Assembly (NCBI GenBank): GCA_963806685.1
Contig: CAWDZB010000005.1
Coordinates: 62,001-126,000, forward strand
Direction: 5' to 3'
DNA from: DDH964 sp963806685
GTDB lineage: Bacteria > Desulfobacterota > Desulfuromonadia > Desulfuromonadales > DDH964
DNA: 64,000 nucleotides
In this document: piece by piece, positions 25,740 through 34,489 of the stretch
Layout of the letters: every line of letters starts with the position of its first letter
How positions within the stretch are numbered: position 1 is the first letter of the stretch
Position numbers and translations under genes: made by a program
Notes under the pieces: model-generated
What the model saw: the letters and a program-made list of their open reading frames with translations, nothing else
What the model was told of the DNA's origin: nothing
The model's database searches: none

Positions 25740-27452
25740 TCAGCGGATATAGGCCTCGGTGACATAGCGGCGCATCATGACGTGGGTGTTGAAGTAGTAG
25801 GCGTTCTTGCCGATCGCGTTCTTCATGATCCGGATCCACTCGGAGCGCTTGTCATAGAAGGTCGGAATGATGATCTTTTCGAGCTTGCTGTAAAGATCCT
25901 CGACATCCTCCTCCGAATGGTTTTCCTGTACCGTCTGTTCGGCGGGCGCTGGCCCTATGGACCAGCCGGTGACTCCCTCGATATGCCCTTCAATCCACCA
26001 GCCATCCAGAACGCTGAAATTCGGCACGCCGTTGAGAGCGGCCTTCATGCCGCTGGTCCCGGATGCCTCCAGGGGTCGTAGCGGGTTGTTCAGCCACAGG
26101 TCGACCCCCGGGATCAGCCGCGAAGCAACGTCCATGTTGTAATTTTCCAGGTAGACGACCTCGATCTCTCCTTTCAATTTCTCCGCCTGGTGGATAATCC
26201 GCTGGATGAGCTTCTTTCCCTGGTCGTCGCGGGGGTGGGATTTGCCACCGAAGACCAACTGGATTTTTCCCTTGCCGATTTGGACCAGCCGTTGGAGATC
26301 GCTGAAAATCAGGTCGCCGCGCTTGTAGGTTGCAACCCGGCGGGCGAAGCCGATGGTGAGAATATCCGGGTCCAGGTGCTGGCCGGTGGTTTCCTCGATG
26401 AACTGGAATAGGTAGGCCTTGGCCCCGGAATGAGCGTCCCAGATCTCTTCGTCGGGGATATTGTCGACCCGCACCAGCAGTTCCGGCTCGTTGGCCCAGC
26501 CGGGCAGATAGTCGTCGAAAAGGCTGACCATGTAGGGGGAAGCCCAGGTAAAGGTATGGACGCCGTTGGTGATGGCGTGAATTTCGAACCCGGGAAAAAG
26601 GGCTTGGGAAACCTCCCCATGTTTCTTGGCGACGCCGTTGACGTACCGCGACAGGTTGAGGGCCAGCAGGGTCATGTTGAGCTGGTCGTTGCCCGCCAGT
26701 TCCTTGAGCAGGTCGATGGGGACGACCTCGCCGACAATGCGCTCAACCATCTCCCAGGGAAAGTGGTCATGGCCGGCTTCCACCGGCGTATGGGTGGTGA
26801 AGACACATTGTTCCATGACCCGGTGGGTGTCCCAGGAGGCCCGCTCGTCCCAGGTGTCCTCCACCGGTCGGCGGGTGCGGTTGAGCAGTTCCAGGGTCAG
26901 CAGGCTGGCGTGTCCCTCATTCATATGGTACTTGCGGATGGTAAACCCGAGAGCTTCGAGGATGCGGGCGCCGCCCAGGCCGAGGACGATCTCCTGTTTG
27001 AGACGGTAGGTAAGGTCGCCGCCGTAAAGGTGGTCGGTCAGGCGGCGGTCCTCTTCGACGTTGCCGGGAATGTCGGTATCCAGAAACAGGACCGGGATCT
27101 CCCCGCCGGTGGGGCTTTTGACTCGGTAGAGCCAGGCCTGGACCTTGACGTCCCGTCCTTCGATGGTGACCAGGGTCTTGGTCGGCAGCAGTTCCATGAA
27201 GTCCTCGGGCTTCCAATCACGCGGCAATTCGATCTGCCAGCCGTCGGCGCCGAGCTTCTGGCGGAAATACCCCTTGCGATGGGCAAGGGTTACGGCGATC
27301 ATCGGCAGCTTGAGGTCCGCCCCGCTCTTTATGGTGTCCCCGGCGAGGACGCCGAGGCCGCCGCTGTAGGTCGGAATATCGTTGGAAAGGCCGATCTCCA
27401 TGGAAAAATAGGCGATATTTGTATCACTCAGAAAACGTTTCCAATCGTTCAT
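25740..27452 (-). CDS. glgP: Alpha-glucan phosphorylase (short, AgpA type)
   Basis: The enzyme releases glucose-1-phosphate from glycogen or maltodextrins. I use the ATG at 27452 (MNDWKRFLSDTNIAYFSME), preceded by GAGGG; the frame extends to 27479 without support. The 570 residues show YSGGLGVLAGD near the N-terminus, YHMNEGHASLLTLEL, and the pyridoxal-phosphate lysine motif EASGTSGMKAALNG. The length fits the short phosphorylase group rather than the roughly 800-residue GlgP. It stands alone between convergent and divergent genes. Confidence 0.94.
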   Translation of the reverse strand: MNDWKRFLSDTNIAYFSMEIGLSNDIPTYSGGLGVLAGDTIKSGADLKLPMIAVTLAHRKGYFRQKLGADGWQIELPRDWKPEDFMELLPTKTLVTIEGRDVKVQAWLYRVKSPTGGEIPVLFLDTDIPGNVEEDRRLTDHLYGGDLTYRLKQEIVLGLGGARILEALGFTIRKYHMNEGHASLLTLELLNRTRRPVEDTWDERASWDTHRVMEQCVFTTHTPVEAGHDHFPWEMVERIVGEVVPIDLLKELAGNDQLNMTLLALNLSRYVNGVAKKHGEVSQALFPGFEIHAITNGVHTFTWASPYMVSLFDDYLPGWANEPELLVRVDNIPDEEIWDAHSGAKAYLFQFIEETTGQHLDPDILTIGFARRVATYKRGDLIFSDLQRLVQIGKGKIQLVFGGKSHPRDDQGKKLIQRIIHQAEKLKGEIEVVYLENYNMDVASRLIPGVDLWLNNPLRPLEASGTSGMKAALNGVPNFSVLDGWWIEGHIEGVTGWSIGPAPAEQTVQENHSEEDVEDLYSKLEKIIIPTFYDKRSEWIRIMKNAIGKNAYYFNTHVMMRRYVTEAYIR

Positions 27453-27630
27453 CGTTACCCTCGAAAGCTGAGTTGGCAATGGGCTTCATAATAGCAGGAA
27501 TATTTTCGGAGGAGTCGGAAAAACCGGATTTCCCGGGGGAGGGGTGCCTTCCCCTTGATTTCCCCTCCGGACTGTGGAAAATAGAAGCTCCGGCCGCCAA
27601 GCCCGGCGTATCGGCCACAGGGTTGTAAAA

Positions 27631-29208
27631 ATGTACCTAGAATTTTTCGGTCTGGCTGAAAAACCCTTCACTATCACCCCGAACCCTCGCTTCATCTTCC
27701 TCAGCAAGAACCATAAGGAAGTTTTTGCCCACCTGCTTTACGGAATCCGCAACCACAGTGGTTTCATCGAGGTCACCGGGGAAGTCGGTGCCGGCAAGAC
27801 CACCGTGCTGCGCACCCTTTTCGAGCAGCTGGAAGGGGACGATTACCGCCTGGCCTTCATTTTCAACCCAAGCCTTTCCGCCGAAGAGCTGTTGCGGGCG
27901 ATCTGTCGGGAACTGCATGCCGAGGTGGCCGGGACCAGCAGCGGCGAACTACTCGATGCCTTGAACAACTACCTGCTGCGGGAAAACCACGCCGGGCGAA
28001 CGGTGGTGCTGGTCATTGATGAAGCGCAAAATCTCGCCCCCTCCGTCCTCGAGCAGGTCCGCTTGCTTTCTAACCTGGAGACCGAAGGGGACAAACTGGT
28101 CCAGATCGTTCTGGTCGGCCAGCCGGAGTTGGGGGACCTCCTTGACCGTCCCGACTTGCGCCAGCTCAACCAGCGGATAACGGTTCGCTACCACCTGCGT
28201 CCCATCGACCTGGAAGACACCCGTGCCTACATCCGTCACCGTCTCGAACTGGCCGGGGTTCGCGACCGGGACCTCTTTTCCGCAGCGGCGGTGCGCAGGA
28301 TATTTCGCTACTCCGGAGGGCTGCCGCGCCTGATCAATATCCTCTGCGATCGGGCCTTGCTGGTCGCCTACAGCGAAGACCAGCGGCTGGTGACGCCGAC
28401 CGAGGTCAAACGGGCCGTCGCCGAGTTGCGCCGCCAGGGCCGCCCCCGACGGCGTTTGCCGCTGCTGGTTGGGGGTGCGCTACTCGCCCTGGTAATCGGA
28501 TTGGCCCTGTTCAAGTCGACGGCCGTGGTTGAAAAGGATGTTGCTACTGCCCCGGAAACGGCCGGTGGCATAAAAAAGATCGTGTCGGTTCGCCCCGCCC
28601 CGCCAGCGCAGGGCGAACCCGATTCAGCCGGGCTGTCCAGCTCCCGGCCTCCGGCCGCCGCCGATCCTGCGGCGGATTCTGGAACGGTGGGGCAGCCGAC
28701 ATCGGCTCTTCAGGAGAAGGAGGCCCCGCTGGTCTTCGGTTTTGTCCCTGCTACGACCGGCCCCCTGGCATCGTTCGATCAGGCCGGGCTGTTGGCTGCC
28801 TACTTGCGGGAAAAACTCGGGAAACCGGTGCGAGTCGAAATTTTCAGCAATGAAAAGGAACTCTACGACAGGATTTACCGCTATCACCAGGTCGACCTGG
28901 CGATCTTCCGCGGAGCCATCCCCCGTCATCCCAATCACCTGCCCCTGCCGCGGCTGGTCGGCTGGCAGGGACAGGAGCAGGGTGGCCCGGCGGTTGGTCC
29001 GGGAGTCCTGGTCGCACGGCGGGGCCTTGGCGAAAGCCTTTTCAAGGAGCTTCGCAGCACCCTGCTGGGCATGGAGAGGGACAACGAGGGGAAAACAGTG
29101 CTGGGGGAAGCTGGGGGGCTCGACTTCCTGGCTGCCCGGTCTCCCGGAGCGGCGAAGCCGGACGGCTCGCTTTCAACGCCGGCTGCCTCAGGGGGAGGAA
29201 AAAAGTGA
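27631..29208 (+). CDS. gspA: GspA/ExeA-like ATPase fused to a compact PhnD-like domain
   Basis: Residues 1-270 form an ExeA-type AAA ATPase with Walker A GEVGAGKTT (about 49-57) and Walker B VVLVIDEAQN (about 124-133). A single membrane segment follows (about 274-296). Canonical ExeA ends in C39-like and peptidoglycan-binding domains. Here, after a linker, residues about 367-505 look like a shortened phosphonate/phosphite-binding (PhnD-type) domain. It starts VFGFVPATTGPLASFDQAG, has KPVRVEIFSNEKELYDRI and HQVDLAIFRGA, and ends LLGMERDNEGKTVLGEAGG. The central part of that fold is missing. The ATG at 27631 matches the family start MYLEFFGLAEKPF. It overlaps gspB by 4 nt. Confidence 0.85.
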   Translation: MYLEFFGLAEKPFTITPNPRFIFLSKNHKEVFAHLLYGIRNHSGFIEVTGEVGAGKTTVLRTLFEQLEGDDYRLAFIFNPSLSAEELLRAICRELHAEVAGTSSGELLDALNNYLLRENHAGRTVVLVIDEAQNLAPSVLEQVRLLSNLETEGDKLVQIVLVGQPELGDLLDRPDLRQLNQRITVRYHLRPIDLEDTRAYIRHRLELAGVRDRDLFSAAAVRRIFRYSGGLPRLINILCDRALLVAYSEDQRLVTPTEVKRAVAELRRQGRPRRRLPLLVGGALLALVIGLALFKSTAVVEKDVATAPETAGGIKKIVSVRPAPPAQGEPDSAGLSSSRPPAAADPAADSGTVGQPTSALQEKEAPLVFGFVPATTGPLASFDQAGLLAAYLREKLGKPVRVEIFSNEKELYDRIYRYHQVDLAIFRGAIPRHPNHLPLPRLVGWQGQEQGGPAVGPGVLVARRGLGESLFKELRSTLLGMERDNEGKTVLGEAGGLDFLAARSPGAAKPDGSLSTPAASGGGKK

Positions 29209-29867
29209 GTTCGATTCTCAAGGCTTTGAAAAAACTCGAGCAGGAGAGGGCGGTGCGCGGGGAGCGTCCGGTCAACCTGGCCGTGGACATTCACCGCGGT
29301 GCCCGACGACGTCGACAAAATCTTCTGATCCCGGCCGCCTGGGTATTGCTGGGGATGGGGCTTGCCGCCGGTGTGGCCTGGCTGGTACGAGCCCCTGGAT
29401 CTGAAAGGCCCCCCGCAGGTACCCTGGCCCCTGCTCCGGCATTGGTTTCGCCCCAGACTCCCAACGTCCCACAGCTGCCGGTCCCGGCAACGCCCCGCGA
29501 ACCTGTTCCCGTCTCCTCCCTTCCCACGGCAAACCATGGTCCCTCCACCGCCGGCGCCGTGGGGAGGGGAGCCACTGCTCCAGTCCGGCCGGCGCGGCTA
29601 CCGACCGATAACCAGCTTGCCCTTCCGGAAGGTGTGTCGGGCGGCCTTGGCCGCAGCGAGAAGGGCAAATCCGAGTCACGGCACCCCGGCCTGGAGCTGA
29701 CGGGGATCGTCTGGCAGGATGATGCCGCCTCCCGAATGGCCATCATCAATGATCTGCCGGTTATGGTCGGTACGGTAATCGAAGGGGCGAAGGTGGTCGA
29801 AATTCGTTCCGATCGGGTAGTGTTGACAGCAGACGGGAAGAAAACCGAATTGCTGCTGCGCCCCTGA
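29205..29867 (+). CDS. gspB: GspB-like protein (first copy)
   Basis: GspB pairs with GspA at the inner membrane to help insert the type II secretin. The 220-residue protein starts MSSILKALKKLEQERAVRG, a charged N-terminal helix typical of GspB. It has a membrane segment (about 39-60), a Pro-rich periplasmic linker and a C-terminal GspB domain (about 165-220: LELTGIVWQDDAASRMAIIN and GTVIEGAKVVEI). The GTG start overlaps gspA in a GTGA. No gspC-N genes are in the window. Confidence 0.85.
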   Translation: MSSILKALKKLEQERAVRGERPVNLAVDIHRGARRRRQNLLIPAAWVLLGMGLAAGVAWLVRAPGSERPPAGTLAPAPALVSPQTPNVPQLPVPATPREPVPVSSLPTANHGPSTAGAVGRGATAPVRPARLPTDNQLALPEGVSGGLGRSEKGKSESRHPGLELTGIVWQDDAASRMAIINDLPVMVGTVIEGAKVVEIRSDRVVLTADGKKTELLLRP

Positions 29868-29910
29868 TCGTGCCCTGGGGGGGGCAGCTGTAATTTATGG
29901 TGAAACTTCA

Positions 29911-29941
29911 ATCAGCGGGAGCCGGTCTGGCTCCCGCTGAT
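29911..29941. terminator. Convergent hairpin terminator, gspB / chaN-like
   Basis: ATCAGCGGGAGCC and GGCTCCCGCTGAT form a 13-bp perfect stem with a 5-nt loop between two converging genes. The T tracts are weak on both sides, so efficiency is uncertain. Confidence 0.65.
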
Positions 29942-29946
29942 TGCGT

Positions 29947-30801
29947 TCAATGCAGGGGGCCCTGGTCCGCCCCGACCAGCAGGTAGTCCGCTTCCCGGGG
30001 GGTGATGTTGGAAAGGTCGATGCGTCCCGGAATCTCCGGGATGACCACCCGGTAGGGGATATTCAGGTGGCGGCGAATCTGCTCGGGAATGCCGAATTTC
30101 CAGGCATGGCCGGTGCCGGCCAGGATGACGACGGTGCGGTTTGGCACGCGGTCAAGATATTCGATGAGATTTTTGGCCATGACCGCATCCCAGACCATCT
30201 GGGCCTCGCAGAAATTGCGGAATTGGGCATCGCGGTGGGGAAAACCGCCAAATACCTTGTGAATATAGTTCTGGTAGGTCTGATCGACGTCGCAGCTCAC
30301 CAACGGAACGTCCTTGCGTTGTTGCGCCGAAAGAGAGGTGAACCCACCGCTGGCCACCTGCCTGGTAATGTTCCGGGAAATATTCAACCCGAGCATCGGC
30401 ACCGCAGCCTGGCGGGCATAGCGAAAGATGTCCCGATAGGCCGGCCACATGCTCCAGTTGTCATTGAAAACTTTCAAAAATTCCTGTTCGTTCATGGTTT
30501 TCAACACCCAGCGGTCGAGCGCCGGCTGGCTGGAGTGGCGGAACATCTCCAGGCCGATGGTCAGGGAGATGCCGGCATCATGGAGGGAGCGGATGATCTG
30601 CAGCTGGGCCCGGTGGTGTCCGAGGTTGTCATGGAGTTCTCCGATGAAGATCAGTCGGACCTGTTTCAGGTCGTCGATCATCCGGGCATAGTCGACATAG
30701 GTATCGTTCCGGACATCGAAGGTATGGGCCTGTCCACAGGCTGGCAGAAAAAGCAAAACCAGCAAAAAAAACCGAATCATCCGCCCAGTGCGGCTGCACA
30801 T
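29947..30801 (-). CDS. ChaN-like (DUF399) lipoprotein, Tiki/haem-binding superfamily
   Basis: The ATG at 30801 follows AAGGAGTTTATTT on the minus strand and gives 284 residues. The N-terminus MIRFFLLVLLFLPACGQAH looks like a lipoprotein signal with Cys as the lipid site. The conserved blocks are LIFIGELHDNLGHHRAQ (about residues 46-62), IGLEMFRHSSQPALDRW and VVILAGTGHAWKFGIP, as in the ChaN/EreA-like fold. ChaN of Campylobacter binds haem, while other members are proposed hydrolases. It lies 13 nt after the M1 peptidase gene and is probably co-transcribed with it. Confidence 0.85.
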   Translation of the reverse strand: MCSRTGRMIRFFLLVLLFLPACGQAHTFDVRNDTYVDYARMIDDLKQVRLIFIGELHDNLGHHRAQLQIIRSLHDAGISLTIGLEMFRHSSQPALDRWVLKTMNEQEFLKVFNDNWSMWPAYRDIFRYARQAAVPMLGLNISRNITRQVASGGFTSLSAQQRKDVPLVSCDVDQTYQNYIHKVFGGFPHRDAQFRNFCEAQMVWDAVMAKNLIEYLDRVPNRTVVILAGTGHAWKFGIPEQIRRHLNIPYRVVIPEIPGRIDLSNITPREADYLLVGADQGPLH

Positions 30802-30814
30802 AAATAAACTCCTT

Positions 30815-32884
30815 TTACGGGTGGCGGCTGGCTGCCGGCCAAACATAGATCAGGGGAGAACGGGTGACCGCCCAGGTCCCCTTGACCCGGTTGTTGCCGG
30901 CGACAAAGGCGAGGTAGCTGTATTTGCCGTAGTGGGGGATCTTGCGTGCGGAAATCTCGGCGGCGCCGTCCCCCAGGGGCAAAAAGAGACCGGCGTGACG
31001 ACCGGAGCTGCTTGGATGGGGCAGGGTGGCAAAAAGGACGTCCTGGGGATCGGGGAAATCCTTATCTGCGACCCGGAACCGCCCCGTTCCCAGATCCAAC
31101 TGGCCGGGCAGACGCGGTTGCAGATCGCTGCGGCCGGGCCAACCGACCAGAAGCAGGTCGTGGTTCTTTATCTGTTCAGGGGTGGCCTTGGCTTCCTCCA
31201 CCCAGGTTGCCTGCTGACCCAGACCGGTCAATAAATCGTGGGCCGCCTTACGTACCGCAGGCGTGGTGTGGCTGGCGATGATTGCAAGAATACTCGCCGA
31301 GCCCCGCAGAGAATTGACCGTGGCCGGAACTTCCTCGGGGTCCAGGCGGCGAAAGACCTCCGCCTCCGGATCGACCACGAGGCGCAACGGCTTAGCCCTG
31401 GTGGTGAAGGAAAACGGCGCCGCCGGCCCCTGCAGGTGCACCACCTGCTCGATGGAACCATCACCGGTTTCCAGGCGCAGCGGAATCTCCAGGTCGAAGG
31501 TCGGCTGCTGCTGGTCGATGCGTCCGGTGACCTGGTGGGTGCCGCTGGCTGCAGTCACCTTCACGTCGGCCAGGCGCAGTACCGGGGCCCCGGGACGCCT
31601 GACCCACTGGTCGAAGAACTTCGCCATTCCCCGTTTCCCGTCGGGGTCCAGGGCGCGGGCGAAATCATCCCAGGAAGCTTTTTGAAACATCTTTTCCTTC
31701 GCCACCCGGCGCAGCCCTGCCCAGAAGGCAGCATCCCCCACCCATCGCCGTGCCATGTGAAAGACCATGGCGCTCTTGCCGTAGCCGATGGCCTGGTCGA
31801 TTTTGCTGCGCCGGCCGATGAATTCGTCCAGTGGATAATCGTCCTGGGGGGAGACCAAGGAGGCGTAGCTCCGGAGGATATTTTGCCGGTAGTCCCGTGC
31901 CTCGGCAGCAGAATTGCGTTCCTTCAGGAGAAAATCGGCGACATAGGTGGCAAGACCTTCCGACCAGTTGCCGCCGCGGTAGTCGACCCGCACCCCGTTT
32001 CCCCACCAGGAATGGGCAATTTCATGGGCCAGGCTGGTGGTGACGATGAAGGGCAGGGGGACGATGCTGCTGCCGAGCAGCGTCCACGACGGAAAGCCGT
32101 AGCCGGTCGGGAAGAAGTTCTCCGCCACCGCGAACTTGGGGAAAGGATAGGAGCCGAACAACTCCTGGTACAGGGCGAGGTCGGCGCTGGCACTCTGCAG
32201 GTAACGGTCGGCCAGGTCGGCATGGGCGGCGGTGAAGAAGGTGTAGAGGGGAATGGGGCCGGAGCGCTTCTCGGCGATCCGGAAGGGTCCGGCCGCCAGG
32301 GTCAGGCCGGGCAGGGGGTGTTCGGTCTGCCAGACGATGAAGTTCCCGGTCGCCGATTTCCCGCGCTTTACCAGTCGGCCGGCGGTAACCGCCCACGTCC
32401 CCGGCGGGGTGTCGACGTGCACCTGGAAACGGGCCGGCTGATCCGGCAGGTCGGGATACCAGCCGGCTCCGCCAGCCAGGAAGGTGCCGGCCGGGGTGAT
32501 GGCGGCGGCCACCCCGTAGCTGGGGTCCTCGTTGTTGAGAGGAGCGGTCGGCACCGGGTCGGCGAAGCGTCCGCGGTAGCTGATTTCCAGGGCCCGTACC
32601 TTCTCGACCTTGGGAAACGGGCCGACGCGGAGGACTTCACCGCTCCGGGTCCAGGGCAGCGGATTGCCGTTGCAGGTCACGGAGGTAATTTCGACTTGGG
32701 GAGCAAGGTGCAGGTCGAGGTAGGGTCCGACCGGTTGTGGTACGGTCAGCCGATCCCTAGCGGTCAGCATCTCCGCCTGTGGATCCAGGGTCAGGCGAAG
32801 AGCGTGATAGACGCCGTTTTCTGCGGCGACAGTCGTGAACGGCAGGAACAAGGCCAGGCAAAGGCACGGCAGGAAGTGTTTCAT
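30815..32884 (-). CDS. Secreted M1-family metallopeptidase
   Basis: This 689-residue gluzincin is exported: MKHFLPCLCLALFLPFTTVAA is a clear signal peptide. It has an N-terminal beta domain, and a catalytic domain with the zinc motif HEIAHSWWGN and the third-ligand Glu in GNWSEGLATYVADF, about 19 residues downstream. The Glu-rich GAMEN-type exopeptidase loop is not obvious, so aminopeptidase activity is not assured. The C-terminal 130 residues (NHDLLLVGWPG onward) are not a standard M1 domain. The start at 32884 is preferred over the ATG at 32962 because it begins the signal peptide. Confidence 0.87.
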   Translation of the reverse strand: MKHFLPCLCLALFLPFTTVAAENGVYHALRLTLDPQAEMLTARDRLTVPQPVGPYLDLHLAPQVEITSVTCNGNPLPWTRSGEVLRVGPFPKVEKVRALEISYRGRFADPVPTAPLNNEDPSYGVAAAITPAGTFLAGGAGWYPDLPDQPARFQVHVDTPPGTWAVTAGRLVKRGKSATGNFIVWQTEHPLPGLTLAAGPFRIAEKRSGPIPLYTFFTAAHADLADRYLQSASADLALYQELFGSYPFPKFAVAENFFPTGYGFPSWTLLGSSIVPLPFIVTTSLAHEIAHSWWGNGVRVDYRGGNWSEGLATYVADFLLKERNSAAEARDYRQNILRSYASLVSPQDDYPLDEFIGRRSKIDQAIGYGKSAMVFHMARRWVGDAAFWAGLRRVAKEKMFQKASWDDFARALDPDGKRGMAKFFDQWVRRPGAPVLRLADVKVTAASGTHQVTGRIDQQQPTFDLEIPLRLETGDGSIEQVVHLQGPAAPFSFTTRAKPLRLVVDPEAEVFRRLDPEEVPATVNSLRGSASILAIIASHTTPAVRKAAHDLLTGLGQQATWVEEAKATPEQIKNHDLLLVGWPGRSDLQPRLPGQLDLGTGRFRVADKDFPDPQDVLFATLPHPSSSGRHAGLFLPLGDGAAEISARKIPHYGKYSYLAFVAGNNRVKGTWAVTRSPLIYVWPAASRHP

Positions 32885-33211
32885 GCCCTTCAGTATACTG
32901 CGGGCTCGAGGGTTTTCAGTTTGAGGAAACCTCTCAGGGCATTGGAAATGTCCGGGATTCACGGATTCTCCCGTTTGTTGGTTGTAGAAAATTATTCAAT
33001 GGTTCTGGGGAATAATCTGCAAAATCATATGCAGCGAATTGAAAATAATTCTAACATGTTAAAATCAAACATAAAAAGACCTGGCATGGATTGTGGTATC
33101 GGTTGATCGGTGACGAAGCTTCAAGGGAGAGCGGCGTCTGGGGGCTCGAAGCGGTAGCATTGAAGAGAGTCGCTGAACCCCCCGGGGTGGTCTTGAAGGA
33201 AAGGAGAAACG
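32885..33211. other. AT-rich divergent promoter region
   Basis: This 327-bp gap separates the minus-strand M1 peptidase from the plus-strand ATPase relic. The middle is markedly AT-rich and holds a perfect 10-bp palindrome, TAACATGTTA (33052-33061). I see no convincing gene; the longest frames are shadows. Promoters are expected here, but no single hexamer pair stands out. Confidence 0.45.
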
Positions 33212-33902
33212 ATGCCGGATCCCGTCTGCGGCATGGACCTGGAGCCGAAGACCATCACTGCGGAGGAGACCGAGAACCCGGAACTGAAGGCCATGAACGG
33301 GCGCTTCTGGGTGAGGCTGGTGTTGACCGTGCCGGTCTTTGCCCTGGCCATGGTCGACGTCCTCCCCGGCCATCCGGTGCAAAGCATCTTGTCCACGGTC
33401 GCGGTCACCTGGATCGAACTGCTGTTGGCGACTCCCGTGGTCCTGTGTGGGGGCGACCTTCTTCCGGCGGGCCTTCGCCTCCCTGGTCAACCGGAATCTG
33501 AACATGTTCACCCTGATCGGCCTCGGCACCGGAGTTGCCTACCTTTACAGCCTGGGTGATGCTCTGGCGCCGCAGATCTTTCCTGCGGCCTTCCGTGATC
33601 CGGAGGGAAGTGTTGCCCTTTATTTCGAGGCGGCCGCGGTCATCGTTACCTTGCCGCTGCACGGGCAGATGCTGGAACTGCACGCCCGCAGTCGCCCCGG
33701 CGCCGCCATCCACGCCCTTCTCGGCCTGGCTCCCAAGGCCGCCCGCCGGTTCAGCCAGGCGACGATGGCCAACATCTGCCAGAACCTTTTTTTCGCTCTG
33801 GTCTACAACGGTCTTGGGGTACCGATTGCCGCCGGGGCTATGAGTTTCAGTTCCGTTTCGGTGATTAGCAACGCGCTGCGTCTGCGGAGGCTGGAGCTGT
33901 AA
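33212..33902 (+). pseudogene. Copper-type P1B ATPase relic (frameshift plus deletions)
   Basis: The frame starting at 33212 reads MPDPVCGMDLEPKTITAEE, then membrane segments of a CopA-like ATPase up to TPVVLCGG. A one-base frameshift near 33446-33451 moves the reading to ATFFRRAFASLVNRNLNMF and LIGLGTGVAYLYS. After APKAARR (about 33750) the sequence jumps to FSQATMANICQNLFFALVYN, the C-terminal membrane pair of the same family. The actuator, phosphorylation (DKTG) and nucleotide domains are therefore lost. A second smaller gap lies inside GVPIAAG|AMSFSSVSVI. It cannot transport metal. Its location beside a Cus pump suggests a former copper-export locus. Confidence 0.88.
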
Positions 33903-33978
33903 GACACGAAAAAATGACCCGGAGGCATGACCCTGGTGTCCCGGCCGGTTTGATACTTCCTGTCGCGAGGATGAAGTC

Positions 33979-34305
33979 ATGGAACTGAGAAAAGTTGTGG
34001 CAATTGTTCGGGGATCGGTACTGGAAAAGGTGGAAGAGCGCCTCAGGGAATTGGGGGTCAAGGGGATTACCGTCTCGCGGGTGAAAGGGTACGGAGAATA
34101 CGCCAATTACTACAAGTCGGACTGGCTGGTCAACAACGCCAGGATCGAAATCTTCCTCGCCCAACCGGAAGTAGACACCGTCGTCAACGCCATCCTCGAC
34201 ACCGCTCAGGTCGGGACTCCGGGTGATGGCCTGGTGGCGGTGCTGCCGGTGGAAAAACTCTACCGGATCCGGACCAAGTCTGAAATCGGAGCCCAAGATA
34301 TTTGA
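33979..34305 (+). CDS. PII-like signalling protein of the metal-efflux-associated type
   Basis: The 108-residue protein has the PII ferredoxin-like fold: MELRKVVAIVRGSVLEKVEE, ITVSRVKGYGEYANYY and the C-terminal QVGTPGDGLVAVLPVEKLYRIRT. Compared with GlnB, the T-loop is about 7 residues shorter and the Tyr51 uridylylation context is missing. It is therefore unlikely to be a GlnD-regulated nitrogen sensor. A PII subgroup (PII-NG) has been described beside heavy-metal RND pumps, and this copy lies upstream of cusCBA. The ligand is unknown. It is separated from cusC by a palindromic element and a minus-strand gene. Confidence 0.83.
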   Translation: MELRKVVAIVRGSVLEKVEERLRELGVKGITVSRVKGYGEYANYYKSDWLVNNARIEIFLAQPEVDTVVNAILDTAQVGTPGDGLVAVLPVEKLYRIRTKSEIGAQDI

Positions 34306-34324
34306 TATGAGAAGGAGACAGCAT

Positions 34325-34489
34325 CTAGTGTCCCGTGCGGTTAATTCCATCAATTAATTCTGGTCCTTTTGGCCGCTGGCGACGTTGCGCCTCCTCGGCT
34401 TAGCTTAGGCTAGGCCTGCGGCGGCGCGCCTTGCCAACAACCAAAATTCCGCAGAATTCACTACACGGACTAACCGCACGGGACACTAG
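34325..34489. repeat. 165-bp palindromic MITE-like element
   Basis: A perfect 19-bp terminal inverted repeat (CTAGTGTCCCGTGCGGTTA at 34325-34343, its complement at 34471-34489) bounds 165 bp. The interior arms also match imperfectly: AATTCTG, TTTTGG, TGGC and GCGCC recur in mirror order. The whole unit could fold into one long hairpin. It encodes nothing. No target-site duplication is obvious. Other genomic copies cannot be checked here. Confidence 0.8.
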
